This document shows positions 1-10,343 of a DNA stretch of 64,000 nt, in pieces. Source of the stretch: Xanthobacter autotrophicus (GTDB lineage Bacteria > Pseudomonadota > Alphaproteobacteria > Rhizobiales > Xanthobacteraceae); the NCBI RefSeq assembly GCF_005871085.1, contig NZ_VAUP01000035.1, positions 1 to 64,000 on the forward strand. The letters are read 5' to 3'. Each line of letters opens with the position of its first letter. Position 1 is the stretch's first letter. The notes under the pieces were generated by a model. The model saw only the letters and a list, made by a program, of their open reading frames with translations, was not told the origin of the DNA and ran no database searches. The translations under genes and the position numbers were made by a program.

Positions 1-23
1 TTGGCGTCGATAAGCACGGACAT
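1..23 (-). CDS. sucD: Succinyl-CoA ligase alpha subunit, N-terminal start only (cut by window edge)
   Basis: Only the first codons are inside the window (M-S-V-L-I-D-A). The ATG at 23..21 overlaps the sucC stop by one base (TGATG), which is the translational coupling normally seen between sucC and sucD. SucD carries the phosphohistidine and CoA site of succinyl-CoA synthetase. The assignment rests on position after sucC and on the start residues, because the rest of the gene is outside the window. Confidence 0.75.
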
Positions 24-1225
24 CACGCAGCTTCCTTCTTCACGGCCGCGACGATCTTCTGCGCCGCGTCATCGAGGTCATCCGCCGGGATCACGTTCAG
101 ACCCGACTCACGGATGATCGTCTTGCCTTCTTCCACATTGGTGCCTTCGAGGCGCACCACCAGGGGCACCTGGAGACCCACCGCCTTCACCGCCGCCAGC
201 ACGCCGCGCGCGATCACGTCGCACTGCATGATGCCGCCGAAGATGTTGACGAGGATGCCCTTCACGTTCGGATCGGCAGTGATGATCTTGAAGGCGGCCG
301 TCACCTTCTCCTCATTGGCGCCGCCGCCCACGTCCAGGAAGTTCGCCGGGCTTTCGCCGTAGAGCTGGATGATGTCGAGGGTCGCCATGGCGAGGCCCGC
401 GCCATTCACCATGCAGCCGATGGTGCCATCGAGCGCGATGTAGGCGAGGTCGTACTTGGAAGCCTCGATTTCCTTCGCGTCCTCTTCCGTCAGGTCGCGC
501 AGCTCGGCGAGCTCCGGGTGGCGGAACATGGCGTTGGAATCGAAGGTGACCTTGGCGTCGAGCACGCGCAGCTGGGCATCCTTGGTGATGATCAGCGGGT
601 TGATCTCGAGCATCGCCATGTCGGTGTCGACGAAGGCGGTGTAGAGCACCTCGGCGAGCTTGCCCGCCTGCTTGGCCAGATCGCCCGTCAGGCCGAGGGC
701 CTTGGCGATCTTGCGGCCGTGGAAGCCCTGCACTCCGGTGACCGGATCCACCGAGAAGGTGATGATCTTCTCAGGATGGGAATGGGCCACTTCCTCGATG
801 TCCATGCCGCCTTCGGTGGAGACCACGAAGGCCACGTGCGAGGTGGCGCGATCCACCAGCAGGGAGATGTAGAACTCCTTCTCGATGTCGGAGCCGTCTT
901 CCAGATACAGGCGGTTCACCTGCTTGCCGGCGGGGCCGGTCTGGATGGTGACGAGGGTGTTGCCCAGCATCTGCGAGACGAAGGTCTTGACCTCGTCGAT
1001 GGACTTGGCGAGGCGCACGCCGCCCTTGTCGCCTGCTTCCGGCTCGACGAACTTGCCCTTGCCGCGCCCGCCGGCGTGGATCTGGGACTTCACCACCCAG
1101 AGCGGACCGCCGAGTTCCTTGGCCGCCGCCTCGGCGTCTTCCACCTTCAGCACGGGCACGCCGCGCGAGACCGGCGCGCCGTACTTCTTCAGCAGCGCCT
1201 TGGCCTGGTACTCGTGAATATTCAT
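23..1225 (-). CDS. sucC: Succinyl-CoA ligase (ADP-forming) beta subunit
   Basis: This is the beta subunit of the TCA-cycle enzyme that converts succinyl-CoA to succinate with nucleotide triphosphate formation. The 400-residue protein begins M-N-I-H-E-Y-Q-A-K and has the ATP-grasp N-terminal half and the glycine-rich segment G-G-G-A-N near residue 315 typical of SucC. An in-frame ATG 108 bases further upstream exists, but the family start at 1225 is clear. It is coupled to sucD downstream, with mdh upstream on the same strand, the usual alphaproteobacterial mdh-sucC-sucD order. It is housekeeping sequence flanking the nif island. Confidence 0.97.
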   Translation of the reverse strand: MNIHEYQAKALLKKYGAPVSRGVPVLKVEDAEAAAKELGGPLWVVKSQIHAGGRGKGKFVEPEAGDKGGVRLAKSIDEVKTFVSQMLGNTLVTIQTGPAGKQVNRLYLEDGSDIEKEFYISLLVDRATSHVAFVVSTEGGMDIEEVAHSHPEKIITFSVDPVTGVQGFHGRKIAKALGLTGDLAKQAGKLAEVLYTAFVDTDMAMLEINPLIITKDAQLRVLDAKVTFDSNAMFRHPELAELRDLTEEDAKEIEASKYDLAYIALDGTIGCMVNGAGLAMATLDIIQLYGESPANFLDVGGGANEEKVTAAFKIITADPNVKGILVNIFGGIMQCDVIARGVLAAVKAVGLQVPLVVRLEGTNVEEGKTIIRESGLNVIPADDLDDAAQKIVAAVKKEAA

Positions 1226-1461
1226 CTCTGCGTCCCTCAGGGTTGCGAAACGCCCCTCCCCCCGCCCCGGACGGACCGCGCCTCGCAAAATGCGGGGCCA
1301 GATGGTCCGCGCCGCTTCCACCGCAGATGGCACCCTGAACCGCGACAGCCCTCAGGCCGCCGCGCGGGTACCCGGAAGGGGAGCATTCGTCTCCTTCACC
1401 TCGCCGGTCGTTCCGCCGGCACGAAAACGGCGCACCTTGCGGCGCGCCGTCACTGTCGAGA

Positions 1462-3322
<1,861 letters not shown>

Positions 3323-3664
3323 TCAGCTTCCCGTCTTCAGGGAAGTCAGGGGCACGAAAGCGGGCTTCGGGCCGGGCTCGGGCGGGCGGCTCGGATCGTG
3401 CTCTTTCAGCACCTTGAACACGCGCTCGGCCATCGGATTAGACTTGATGAAGTCTTCATAGGCCTGACCCAACATGGACTGGGCTGCCGAAAAGATCTCA
3501 TCCTCGCTCATGCCATCGAACTCGGCGGAGACGAGGTATTGACCCATGCGCCGCAGAATGTGGAGGCGCAGGACCTGGAGCACTTCAGGCTGATATTCCA
3601 CCTGAAGCAGCTCAAAAAACTCTTCCGCGCTGTGCAGGGACTTCAGCTTGTCGACAACCGACAT
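3323..3664 (-). CDS. nifW: Nitrogenase-stabilizing/protective protein NifW
   Basis: NifW associates with the MoFe protein and helps keep nitrogenase active under oxygen stress. The 113-residue product has the family core F-F-E-L-L-Q-V-E-Y near residue 17 followed by the L-R-L-H-I-L-R-R-M segment and the C-terminal Y-E-D-F-I-K. The ATG at 3664 has a strong AAGGAGGT site just upstream, so it is chosen over an ATG 45 bases earlier. It is the last gene of an iscA-like/nifV/cysE/nifW set. Confidence 0.93.
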   Translation of the reverse strand: MSVVDKLKSLHSAEEFFELLQVEYQPEVLQVLRLHILRRMGQYLVSAEFDGMSEDEIFSAAQSMLGQAYEDFIKSNPMAERVFKVLKEHDPSRPPEPGPKPAFVPLTSLKTGS

Positions 3665-3705
3665 CGCGACCTCCTTGTTGTCACTCTTCCCGAATACCAC
3701 CGGCG

Positions 3706-4482
3706 TCACGCGGCCTCATCGGCCGTGGCGCCGCGGCCGCGCGGACGTTCGCTCTGCAAGTGCGCAAGGCGCGCCTCCAGGAATTCGATCCGGTCGAGCA
3801 GCGAGACGATGGCCTCGCCCACCGGGTCCGGCATCAGGTGATGCTCCAGGTCGATGCGGCCGTCGCCGACGCGGCGGCGGTCGGCCATGGGCTTCACCAC
3901 CCGGCCGGGAATCCCCACGACAGTCATGGCCGGAGGCACATCCTCGATCACCACAGAATTGGCGCCGATGCGGCAGCCCGCCCCCACCGTGATGGGGCCC
4001 AGGATCTTGGCGCCCGCACCCACCAGAACACCGTCACGCAGGGTGGGGTGACGCTTGCCGGAGGTCCACGAAGTGCCGCCCAGGGTGACCCCGTGATAGA
4101 GCGTCACGTCGTTGCCCACCTCGGCAGTCTCGCCGATCACCACGCACGCGCCGTGATCGATGAAGAAGCGCCGGCCGATGGTGGCGCCGGGATGAATGTC
4201 GACGTTGGTCAGGAAGCGGCCGAGCCAGGACAGAAAGCGGGCGGGGAACTTGATGCCCCGGCGCCAGAGCCGGCTCGCCAGCCGGTGCCAGATCACCGCA
4301 TGGACGCCGGGATAGGTCAGCACGATCTCGACCGTGTTGCGGGCCGCCGGATCGCGCGACTTCACGCAGTCCACGTCCTCGCGGATGAGGCGCCACACCG
4401 ACAGGGCGGACGCCGTCTCAGCCTCCGCCGCGCCGGCGAGCGGAACGTCGGTTCCCTGCCATTTCGGGCTTCCCATGATCAT
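3706..4482 (-). CDS. cysE: Serine O-acetyltransferase (nif-linked CysE)
   Basis: CysE acetylates L-serine with acetyl-CoA to make O-acetylserine, the precursor of cysteine. The 258-residue protein has the helical N-terminal SAT domain and a left-handed beta-helix of hexapeptide repeats (I-H-P-G-A-T-I-G-R near residue 145, [12 protein letters not shown] after it, and [11 protein letters not shown]). It sits 3 bp after nifV and 41 bp before nifW on the same strand. In nif clusters such a copy is thought to boost cysteine supply for NifS-driven cluster assembly. A second housekeeping cysE elsewhere is likely. Confidence 0.93.
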   Translation of the reverse strand: MIMGSPKWQGTDVPLAGAAEAETASALSVWRLIREDVDCVKSRDPAARNTVEIVLTYPGVHAVIWHRLASRLWRRGIKFPARFLSWLGRFLTNVDIHPGATIGRRFFIDHGACVVIGETAEVGNDVTLYHGVTLGGTSWTSGKRHPTLRDGVLVGAGAKILGPITVGAGCRIGANSVVIEDVPPAMTVVGIPGRVVKPMADRRRVGDGRIDLEHHLMPDPVGEAIVSLLDRIEFLEARLAHLQSERPRGRGATADEAA

Positions 4483-4485
4483 GGG

Positions 4486-5733
4486 TCAGGCTCCCATCAC
4501 TGCGGCGTGGCGGCGCTTGAGCGCCTCTTCGGTGAAGCTGTCCTCGTAGAAGCGCCTGAGCACGTCCGGAGAGACCGAGTTCTTCGACCGGATGGCGAAG
4601 TCGCGCACCCGGGCAAGGATGGCGCGGCCGCGCGCCTCGTCCACTGCCAGCCCCTGGTCCGACAGGGCCTTGAGAATGGCGGCAAGTCCCGAATGCTTGC
4701 CCAGCACCACCCGGTGCGAGCGGCCCAGCATTTCCGGGCTCAGCGCCTCGTAGGTGCCACGGTCCTTCAGCAGGCCCGAAACATGGATGCCGGATTCATG
4801 GGTGAAGATGTCCTCACCCACGATGGCCTTGGTGCGGGGCATGGGGCGACCGGCCGCCTCCATCACCTTCTGCGCCAGCGGCCGCAGCGCTTGCGGGTCG
4901 ATACCGGTCTCCGAGCGCGCGGTCTGGCGCAGGGCGATGGCCACTTCCTCCAGCGCCGCGTTGCCCGCTCGCTCGCCGAGGCCGGCCACCGTCACGCTGG
5001 CATGGCGCGCCCCGCCGGTGACGGCGGCGAGCGTGTTGGCGGTGGCGAGGCCAAGGTCGTCATGGGCGTGGAACTCGATCTCGAGGTCCGTCGCATTGGC
5101 GACGCGCCGCACCAGCGCATAGGCAGAAAAAGGATCGAGCACGCCCAGCGTGTCGGCGAGGCGCAGGCGGAAAGCGCCCGCCTCCTTCGCCACCTCGGCC
5201 ACCTTGCACAGGAAGTCCGGATCGGCGCGGGAGGCATCCTCGCAGCCGACTGCGGCCGTAAAGCCGAGCTTGGTCGCCAGCGTCACCACATGACGCACGG
5301 CCCCCAGCGCCCAATCCCGATCGCGGTTGAGCTTGCCCTTCAACTGGCGGTCGGAGGTGGGGATGGAGAGATTGACGTAGTTCACCCCGGCGGAGACCGC
5401 GGCGAAGAGGTCTTCCTCGCTCATGCGGCACCAGGCGGCGACGCGAAGGGGCAGCTTGAGGGAAACGATGGAGCGCAGCGTCTCGATTTCCTCGTCGCCC
5501 ATGGCCGGGGTGCCGGCCTCGATCTCGGGCACGCCGGCCGCAGCCAGTGCTTCGGCGATCTCGATCTTCTCCCGGCGGGTGAATGCGACGCCCGGCGCCT
5601 GCTCGCCGTCCCGGAGCGTGGTGTCGTTCAGGAAAACCGTACGGGCCGGCACCGTCCCCGCGGCGGCGCCGCTCGCATCCACGGATGCCCGGCTGGAGCG
5701 CGCCAATATGGCCGATGGTGACTTCGCGAGCAT
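4486..5733 (-). CDS. nifV: Homocitrate synthase
   Basis: NifV condenses acetyl-CoA with 2-oxoglutarate to give homocitrate, the organic ligand of FeMo-co. The 415-residue protein has the family signature N-D-T-T-L-R-D-G-E-Q near residue 36, the acidic I-E-A-G-T-P strand, and the H-A-H-D-D-L-G metal-binding motif near residue 225. About 30 residues precede the conserved core. The start at 5733 is kept because a GGAAGGGA site lies just upstream. It is preceded by the iscA-like gene and followed by cysE and nifW. Confidence 0.96.
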   Translation of the reverse strand: MLAKSPSAILARSSRASVDASGAAAGTVPARTVFLNDTTLRDGEQAPGVAFTRREKIEIAEALAAAGVPEIEAGTPAMGDEEIETLRSIVSLKLPLRVAAWCRMSEEDLFAAVSAGVNYVNLSIPTSDRQLKGKLNRDRDWALGAVRHVVTLATKLGFTAAVGCEDASRADPDFLCKVAEVAKEAGAFRLRLADTLGVLDPFSAYALVRRVANATDLEIEFHAHDDLGLATANTLAAVTGGARHASVTVAGLGERAGNAALEEVAIALRQTARSETGIDPQALRPLAQKVMEAAGRPMPRTKAIVGEDIFTHESGIHVSGLLKDRGTYEALSPEMLGRSHRVVLGKHSGLAAILKALSDQGLAVDEARGRAILARVRDFAIRSKNSVSPDVLRRFYEDSFTEEALKRRHAAVMGA

Positions 5734-5807
5734 GGGTCCCTTCCGATCTACCCCCGCCGCATCGGCCGGGGATGAATGAACTCCACCGGGCTGGGCCCGG
5801 ACCCTCG

Positions 5808-6125
5808 TCAGTTCCGCAAGCCCCCGCCTGCCATCATCAGTGCCGCCGGATCGTCCTCGAACACGAAGCCACGCGCCGTCTCCGATTCCACGAAATCGAT
5901 GACGATGCCGCGCGCGACCGAACGGGATGCCCCATCGATGAAAACCTTGAGGCCGCCCTGCTCGAGAATCAGGTCACCGTCGCGCGCCCGGCTGTCGAGA
6001 TGCATCAGGTAGTTCACGCCATCGCCGGACCCGGCCTTGGCGACCACACGCAGGCCATCCGCCTGCGCTGAGCACGACAGGGCCGCCTTGATTGCCGACA
6101 GAGCATTGGTCGTGAGCGTGATCAT
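5808..6125 (-). CDS. HesB/IscA-fold protein lacking the A-type cysteines
   Basis: The 105-residue protein has the size and outline of A-type Fe-S carriers, including the G-L-R-V strand at about residue 25, G-L-K-V-F-I-D at about 58 and V-I-D-F-V near 75. The three cysteines that bind Fe or a cluster in IscA, HesB and SufA are absent: G-G-C-S-G is replaced by A-G-S-G-D, and the terminal C-G-C-G by A-G-G-G. The only cysteine is an unrelated one near residue 18. The ATG at 6125 was chosen because the family start M-I-T-L-T matches. It is first in the nifV operon, directly behind a NifA/sigma54 promoter. Function is unknown. Confidence 0.8.
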   Translation of the reverse strand: MITLTTNALSAIKAALSCSAQADGLRVVAKAGSGDGVNYLMHLDSRARDGDLILEQGGLKVFIDGASRSVARGIVIDFVESETARGFVFEDDPAALMMAGGGLRN

Positions 6126-6168
6126 CAGTCCGTCCACCTGCGCCTGAGCGCCCCCTGCCGAAGCTACT

Positions 6169-6184
6169 GGCAAGGCCCGTGCCA
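6169..6184 (-). promoter_or_regulatory. Sigma54 -24/-12 promoter for iscA-like/nifV/cysE/nifW
   Basis: Read on the minus strand this is TGGCACG-GGCC-TTGCC, nearly the consensus TGGCACG-N4-TTGCW. It ends 44 bases before the ATG at 6125 and lies downstream of two NifA sites. Confidence 0.85.
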
Positions 6185-6231
6185 CCTGATCAAGTCATTG
6201 AAATCAGATGGAAAAGACAGACTCGAGTGGT

Positions 6232-6247
6232 TGTCACGAATGCGACA
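6232..6247. promoter_or_regulatory. NifA upstream activator site (TGT-N10-ACA)
   Basis: This is an exact TGT-N10-ACA palindrome (TGT CACGAATGCG ACA) about 50 bp upstream of the -24/-12 element at 6169-6184. Confidence 0.75.
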
Positions 6248-6258
6248 GCGTCACGGCT

Positions 6259-6274
6259 TGTGTGATGTTCGACA
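6259..6274. promoter_or_regulatory. Second NifA upstream activator site
   Basis: This is an exact TGT-N10-ACA (TGT GTGATGTTCG ACA), 27 bp from the neighbouring site and upstream of the same sigma54 promoter. Confidence 0.75.
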
Positions 6275-6462
6275 GGTTCGTGACAGAGAAGCCCCACGCT
6301 ATAGGTGCGCGAGCCTCCGTATAACTACGTAGTCATTGTCGGGTCGCTGCGGACTTTTTCTTGCCCGCCAACCCGAACAACCGCATTCACGCGGACAATG
6401 GCACCACGGCCGAGCCGGAAAATCAGTTTCTGGCCTGTGAAACGCACCGGCCCGCGAGCACG

Positions 6463-7305
6463 TCAGGCCGGCGAGATCACCACCTTCACATCGGCCGGCT
6501 TCGCCCAATAGGGGGCGGAAGTGACGAGCACATGGGCGCCGGCGGCGGCGTAGGCTGCGGCATTGGCGAGGTTCACGCCGCCAGCCGCCGCCACCTTCGT
6601 TTCCGGCGCGCGGGCGGCCACCCGGCGGGTCACCTCGGCGATGTCAGCGGGGGTCATCTTCTCGCACTGGAGCACGCCGGGGTGGGCCGGCAGCACCGCG
6701 TCCACCTCGTCCAGCGTCTTCACCTCCACCACCACCTTCTTCTCCGGCGCGGCGCGGCGCAGGGCGGCGACGCCGGCGGCGGGGTCGGTGAGGAAGGCCT
6801 GGTGCTCGGGAAACAGCAGGAGCGTTTCCGACAAGCCGAGCCGGTGGGGAAAGGCGCCGCCGGCGCGGATGGCGGCGATCATCTGCGCCTTGGCGCCAGG
6901 CAATGTCTTGCGCGTGGTCACCACCGCGATATCCGGCGCCACGGCGCGGGCAGCGGCCACGATGTCGGCGGTCAGCGTGGCGATGCCGGAGAGGTACTCG
7001 ACCAGCGTCTGCGCCACCTTCCACGCGCGAAAGATGGGGCCAGCCGTCCCCTGCGCCATCAGGATGGTCTCACCCGCCGGTGCCCGCGTGCTGGTGACGG
7101 CGAGCACGTCGGCCTCGGCCCCGGCGGTCAGGAACAGGTCCCGCGCCAGTTCGACGCCGCACAGGGTGGCATCCGCCCGCATGGCCATGGTCAGGCGGGC
7201 CTTGCGTCCTGTGAGGGCCAGCGATTCGGTGGTGAGGTCGCCATAGGGCGCGTCCTCGGCGAGAAGGGCATCCACGCTCGCCTGCGTCCACCATTTGTAG
7301 GTCAT
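6463..7305 (-). CDS. modD: ModD, nicotinate-nucleotide-pyrophosphorylase-like molybdenum protein
   Basis: The 280-residue protein has the QPRTase fold: E-D-A-P-Y-G-D-L-T-T near residue 16, T-T-R-K-T-L-P-G near residue 140 and the C-terminal A-A-G-G-V-N segment. ModD is the NadC paralogue found with molybdate transport (mod) and nif genes. Its exact reaction is unsettled. The start M-T-Y-K-W-W fits family members. It is the last gene of the leftward block that begins with the pseudo-receiver at 10778. NadC itself is the alternative, but the length and the nif context favour ModD. Confidence 0.85.
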   Translation of the reverse strand: MTYKWWTQASVDALLAEDAPYGDLTTESLALTGRKARLTMAMRADATLCGVELARDLFLTAGAEADVLAVTSTRAPAGETILMAQGTAGPIFRAWKVAQTLVEYLSGIATLTADIVAAARAVAPDIAVVTTRKTLPGAKAQMIAAIRAGGAFPHRLGLSETLLLFPEHQAFLTDPAAGVAALRRAAPEKKVVVEVKTLDEVDAVLPAHPGVLQCEKMTPADIAEVTRRVAARAPETKVAAAGGVNLANAAAYAAAGAHVLVTSAPYWAKPADVKVVISPA

Positions 7306-7419
7306 GCGCCGCCCCCGCCTATGCCGGATCCGATACAGCTGGCAGGCTTATAACGCTCGGGCGGGACGGTCTACGGGACAAAGACGCGCTTCCTCGGCAG
7401 CGCCTGCTCACCAAAGCCC

Positions 7420-8211
7420 TCATGCCGGCGCCGCCTCGCGCCTTGTGGCGGCGCGCAGCAGCTTGAGGCATTCGATATTGGCTGCCAGATCCAGCGCGCA
7501 GAAGCCGTCCTGCGTCTCCAGGCGGGGGTCGGCGCCACGGGAGAGCAGCTTTTCCACCGCCTCCACCTTGCCGGCGGAAGCCGCATACATCAGCGAGCTG
7601 GCGCCGGTGTCGTTGAGGCTGTCGATGGTGATACCAGCATCCACCAGCAGGTCGATGATGTGGGGGTGATTGCCGACGCAGGCGAGCCACAGGGCGGTGT
7701 TGCCATCGCCATTGCGGGTGTCCAGCGCCGCACCGGCGGCAATGAGGCCCGCCACCACCTCGGCGAGCCCCTCCTGGGACGCCTTCATGAGCGGGGTCAT
7801 GCCATTTTCCGCCGTCGCATTCACCCCATCGGCGGGAAAGCCGAGGCCGACGAGCCAGCCGGAAAGGGCGGCATCGAGCGTCGCCGTCGCGCCGCGCGCG
7901 CTTTCGAAAGCCCGCCACGCCTCATATCCGCCATCCACGCTGAACACTTGGGCGAAGCCAAAATCCGACAGGGTCTGGGCATATTCGCGGCTGGCGTTGC
8001 CGTGGTAGCAATAGATCACCACTGGCTGCGCCTTCGGCGTCGTACCGATCACCTCCGAAAGGGCCGAATAGGCGAGGTTGCGCGCACTCTCCACATGGCT
8101 GGCGGCGTAGGAATTGGCGTCGCGCACGTCGAGCAGCAGGGCCCGGCCTTCGCCGACGATGGATGCGGCCTCCTCGACGCCGATGCAGCGGAAGGGAATG
8201 CGCTCTCTCAT
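7420..8211 (-). CDS. Rhodanese-ankyrin repeat fusion protein
   Basis: The 263-residue protein joins an N-terminal rhodanese domain (residues about 1-100, with active-site loop C-Y-H-G-N-A-S near 75) to four or so ankyrin repeats (for example G-M-T-P-L-M-K-A and G-N-T-A-L-W-L-A). A rhodanese with its catalytic cysteine can carry persulfide sulfur, and the ankyrins suggest docking on a partner. The ATG at 8211 has an AGGAG site upstream and begins M-R-E-R-I-P. The frame extends further up but that part has no domain. It lies 20 bp after the nitroreductase gene and probably shares its transcript. Confidence 0.88.
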   Translation of the reverse strand: MRERIPFRCIGVEEAASIVGEGRALLLDVRDANSYAASHVESARNLAYSALSEVIGTTPKAQPVVIYCYHGNASREYAQTLSDFGFAQVFSVDGGYEAWRAFESARGATATLDAALSGWLVGLGFPADGVNATAENGMTPLMKASQEGLAEVVAGLIAAGAALDTRNGDGNTALWLACVGNHPHIIDLLVDAGITIDSLNDTGASSLMYAASAGKVEAVEKLLSRGADPRLETQDGFCALDLAANIECLKLLRAATRREAAPA

Positions 8212-8231
8212 GGCGTGCTCCTGAACATCCC

Positions 8232-9902
8232 TCAGGCCGAGCGGCCCGGATAGGCCGGCTCGGTGGTGATGCGGGTGTCGATGGCGGGGCGCCCCACCGT
8301 GAAATGATAGAGGGACTGGAACTCCAGGCTTTCCAGCCCCACCAGCCGGTGCAGGTCGTCGTCGAAGAAGCAGCCGATGCCGGTGCCCCGGAACCCCGCC
8401 GCCTCCGCTTCCAGATAGAGCACCTGGCCGATGAGACCTGCCTCCCAATGCAGCTGGCGATAGCGCCACGGGTCCGCCGCCACGGTGGCCTCGAACTCGC
8501 TGAGCATGGCCAGGGCGAAGCTGCTGTCGCTGGCGATGGCCTGATGGCAGCTGATGGTGCGGGCGATGCCCCGGCAGTCAGTCTCCACCAGCCGATAGAG
8601 CGGCAGGTGGTCGGGGCAGCCCTCCGGCGTCACCCACTGGAAATCGGGACGCAACGCGGCCTTCAGCGCGTCCGCGATCCCCGCGCGCCGCGGCAGCGCG
8701 TAGAGGCCGGGGGCAAGGCCCTCCACCCGGTGCACGAACAGCAGCGGATGGATGCGCGGCGTAAACCCCCAGGCGTCGAAGGGAGCGACATTCCGGGGCA
8801 GAAGCGCATCCAGCATGCCGAAGAAGACCTCCTGCGGCATGATGCTGTTCTTCGCCTCGAAGCGCTGGGCGCTTCGGCGGCCGAGGATGACGGAGGAGGC
8901 CTTAACCTCGTTCGTCACCGCGCGGGCCGGCAACTCCGGGCCGGCGGCCGGAGCCGGATCGGGCGCGCCCGCGCCACCGTGGGTGGCGGCGCTCACCGCA
9001 TCGATCACCGGCCAGCGATAGAGCTTGTGCCGGTCCAGCACATTGGCCTTGCCCGTCCACCCGCGCGTGTCCGGATCGGGCGGCGGCGCGACGAGGGAGG
9101 GTCCCGGCGTGATCTGGATGAGGATATCGGGATCCTCCCGCTCGGCCCCGTCAAAATCCGCCTCGCGATCGAAGCCGCCCAGGCGCGCGATCTGGGCGCT
9201 GCCCACGCCCTCCACCATACGCGCGCTCCAGCCGAGGCAGGCGGCGGCATAGCGCACGGCGGCAAGGGCGTGGCCGAGATCGAGCTGGCAATAGCGGAAC
9301 GCCCGCTCGCCGTATTTCCAAGCCTCCCGCCAGTGGATGGAGGAGAGTGCCAGATGAAGCCGCGCCGGCCCCGCTGCGGACCGCGCGAAGCTACGCTCCA
9401 TCACGAAACCCGACGCGCTGGCAAAGGCGACCGAGGTCGAAGTCCGCGCGGCAAAGCGCTGCTCCAGCACGTGGTCGCGGCTGACATAGTGATGACCCCC
9501 GTCGGGCACGCCGGCGACGTTGGACGCCAGCACATAGGCCTCGGTTGGGTGCAGATTGCCGCTGGAGGGATTGCAGCGCACCGCCCAGCGGTCCGGTCCA
9601 TATTGCTTCCAGCCGGCCAGGCCGAAGGACAGTTCCAGCAGCAGCGCAACACCGGCCAGATCGAGCGGCGCCGCCGGCACCGCGCCGGGCGTGACCATCT
9701 CGCCATAGGTGATGGCCAGCCCCTCCGCCGCCAGCGGCAGGGCCAGGCGCGGGCAGCCCTCGAACTCCCGGAACGGGTTGGGCTGGGCGTCCCAGTCCAG
9801 GGTTTCCGGCCCCGCCGCATAGGCCTTGAGGCTGTGTTTGGTGCGCGCGTGATAGGCGAGCGCCGTATCAGCCGGACGGGCAATGGGCGGGGCAGCATTC
9901 AT
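8232..9902 (-). CDS. SagB/ThcOx-type double nitroreductase-family oxidoreductase
   Basis: The 556-residue protein contains two nitroreductase-like halves. The first includes N-P-S-S-G-N-L-H-P-T-E-A near residue 112, the signature of the SagB/ThcOx branch. The second begins near residue 335 with I-L-G-R-R-S-A-Q-R-F and contains the G-T-G-I-G-C-F-F segment near 515. The family uses FMN to oxidise azolines or reduce small substrates. The substrate here is unknown. It starts 3 bp after nifO and is followed by the rhodanese-ankyrin gene. No RiPP precursor or cyclodehydratase is visible, so a biosynthetic SagB role is not supported. Confidence 0.85.
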   Translation of the reverse strand: MNAAPPIARPADTALAYHARTKHSLKAYAAGPETLDWDAQPNPFREFEGCPRLALPLAAEGLAITYGEMVTPGAVPAAPLDLAGVALLLELSFGLAGWKQYGPDRWAVRCNPSSGNLHPTEAYVLASNVAGVPDGGHHYVSRDHVLEQRFAARTSTSVAFASASGFVMERSFARSAAGPARLHLALSSIHWREAWKYGERAFRYCQLDLGHALAAVRYAAACLGWSARMVEGVGSAQIARLGGFDREADFDGAEREDPDILIQITPGPSLVAPPPDPDTRGWTGKANVLDRHKLYRWPVIDAVSAATHGGAGAPDPAPAAGPELPARAVTNEVKASSVILGRRSAQRFEAKNSIMPQEVFFGMLDALLPRNVAPFDAWGFTPRIHPLLFVHRVEGLAPGLYALPRRAGIADALKAALRPDFQWVTPEGCPDHLPLYRLVETDCRGIARTISCHQAIASDSSFALAMLSEFEATVAADPWRYRQLHWEAGLIGQVLYLEAEAAGFRGTGIGCFFDDDLHRLVGLESLEFQSLYHFTVGRPAIDTRITTEPAYPGRSA

Positions 9903-9905
9903 GGT

Positions 9906-10337
9906 TCAGGACGCCTTGCGTTGCACCGGGTCAGGACACGGCACATGCGGGCTGGAGCAGCCTTCCAGCGGCCGCGCCGCCGGATCGGACGGCCCCAGCA
10001 GGGACAGGACGGGCTCGCGGTCGAAGCCGGCGCAGCGCCCGCTCTCCGTCTCCACCAGCGGGCGGCGGATGAGCAGGGGCTCGGCCAACATCAGCGCGAT
10101 GGCGGTCTCCGCGTCGACGGCGGAGGGGTCCACCGCGCCGGACTTCACCTTGGGCGCTGCCGGGTTGAACCAGGCGGCGACCGGGGTGTCACCGAAGAAG
10201 CCGCGCAGGCGCTCTGCGGTCCAGGGCTCGGTCAGGAGGCTGCGGACCTCCAGCGTGTGACCGGCATTGGACAGGGCGAGCTTCTGCCGGGCATTGGTTC
10301 CGCAGCCCGGCTTCTCGTAGAAAGTGACGATGGCCAC
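9906..10337 (-). CDS. nifO: Nitrogenase-associated ArsC-family protein NifO
   Basis: The 143-residue protein has the thioredoxin-like ArsC fold, with M-A-I-V-T-F-Y-E-K-P-G-C at the N terminus and L-L-I-R-R-P-L-V-E near residue 88. It matches the nif-linked ArsC branch that includes Azotobacter NifO, which affects nitrate/molybdenum interplay. The single N-terminal active-site cysteine is present (K-P-G-C-G-T-N), and further cysteines near the C terminus are a feature of this branch. It is 6 bp from the upstream pseudo-receiver gene and 3 bp from the nitroreductase gene, which implies one operon. Confidence 0.88.
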   Translation of the reverse strand: MAIVTFYEKPGCGTNARQKLALSNAGHTLEVRSLLTEPWTAERLRGFFGDTPVAAWFNPAAPKVKSGAVDPSAVDAETAIALMLAEPLLIRRPLVETESGRCAGFDREPVLSLLGPSDPAARPLEGCSSPHVPCPDPVQRKAS

Positions 10338-10343
10338 GAGCGG

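Noticed and set aside
8232-9902. A RiPP biosynthesis cluster around the SagB-type protein
   Set aside because: No precursor peptide, cyclodehydratase or transporter gene is nearby. The neighbours are nifO and a rhodanese-ankyrin gene.
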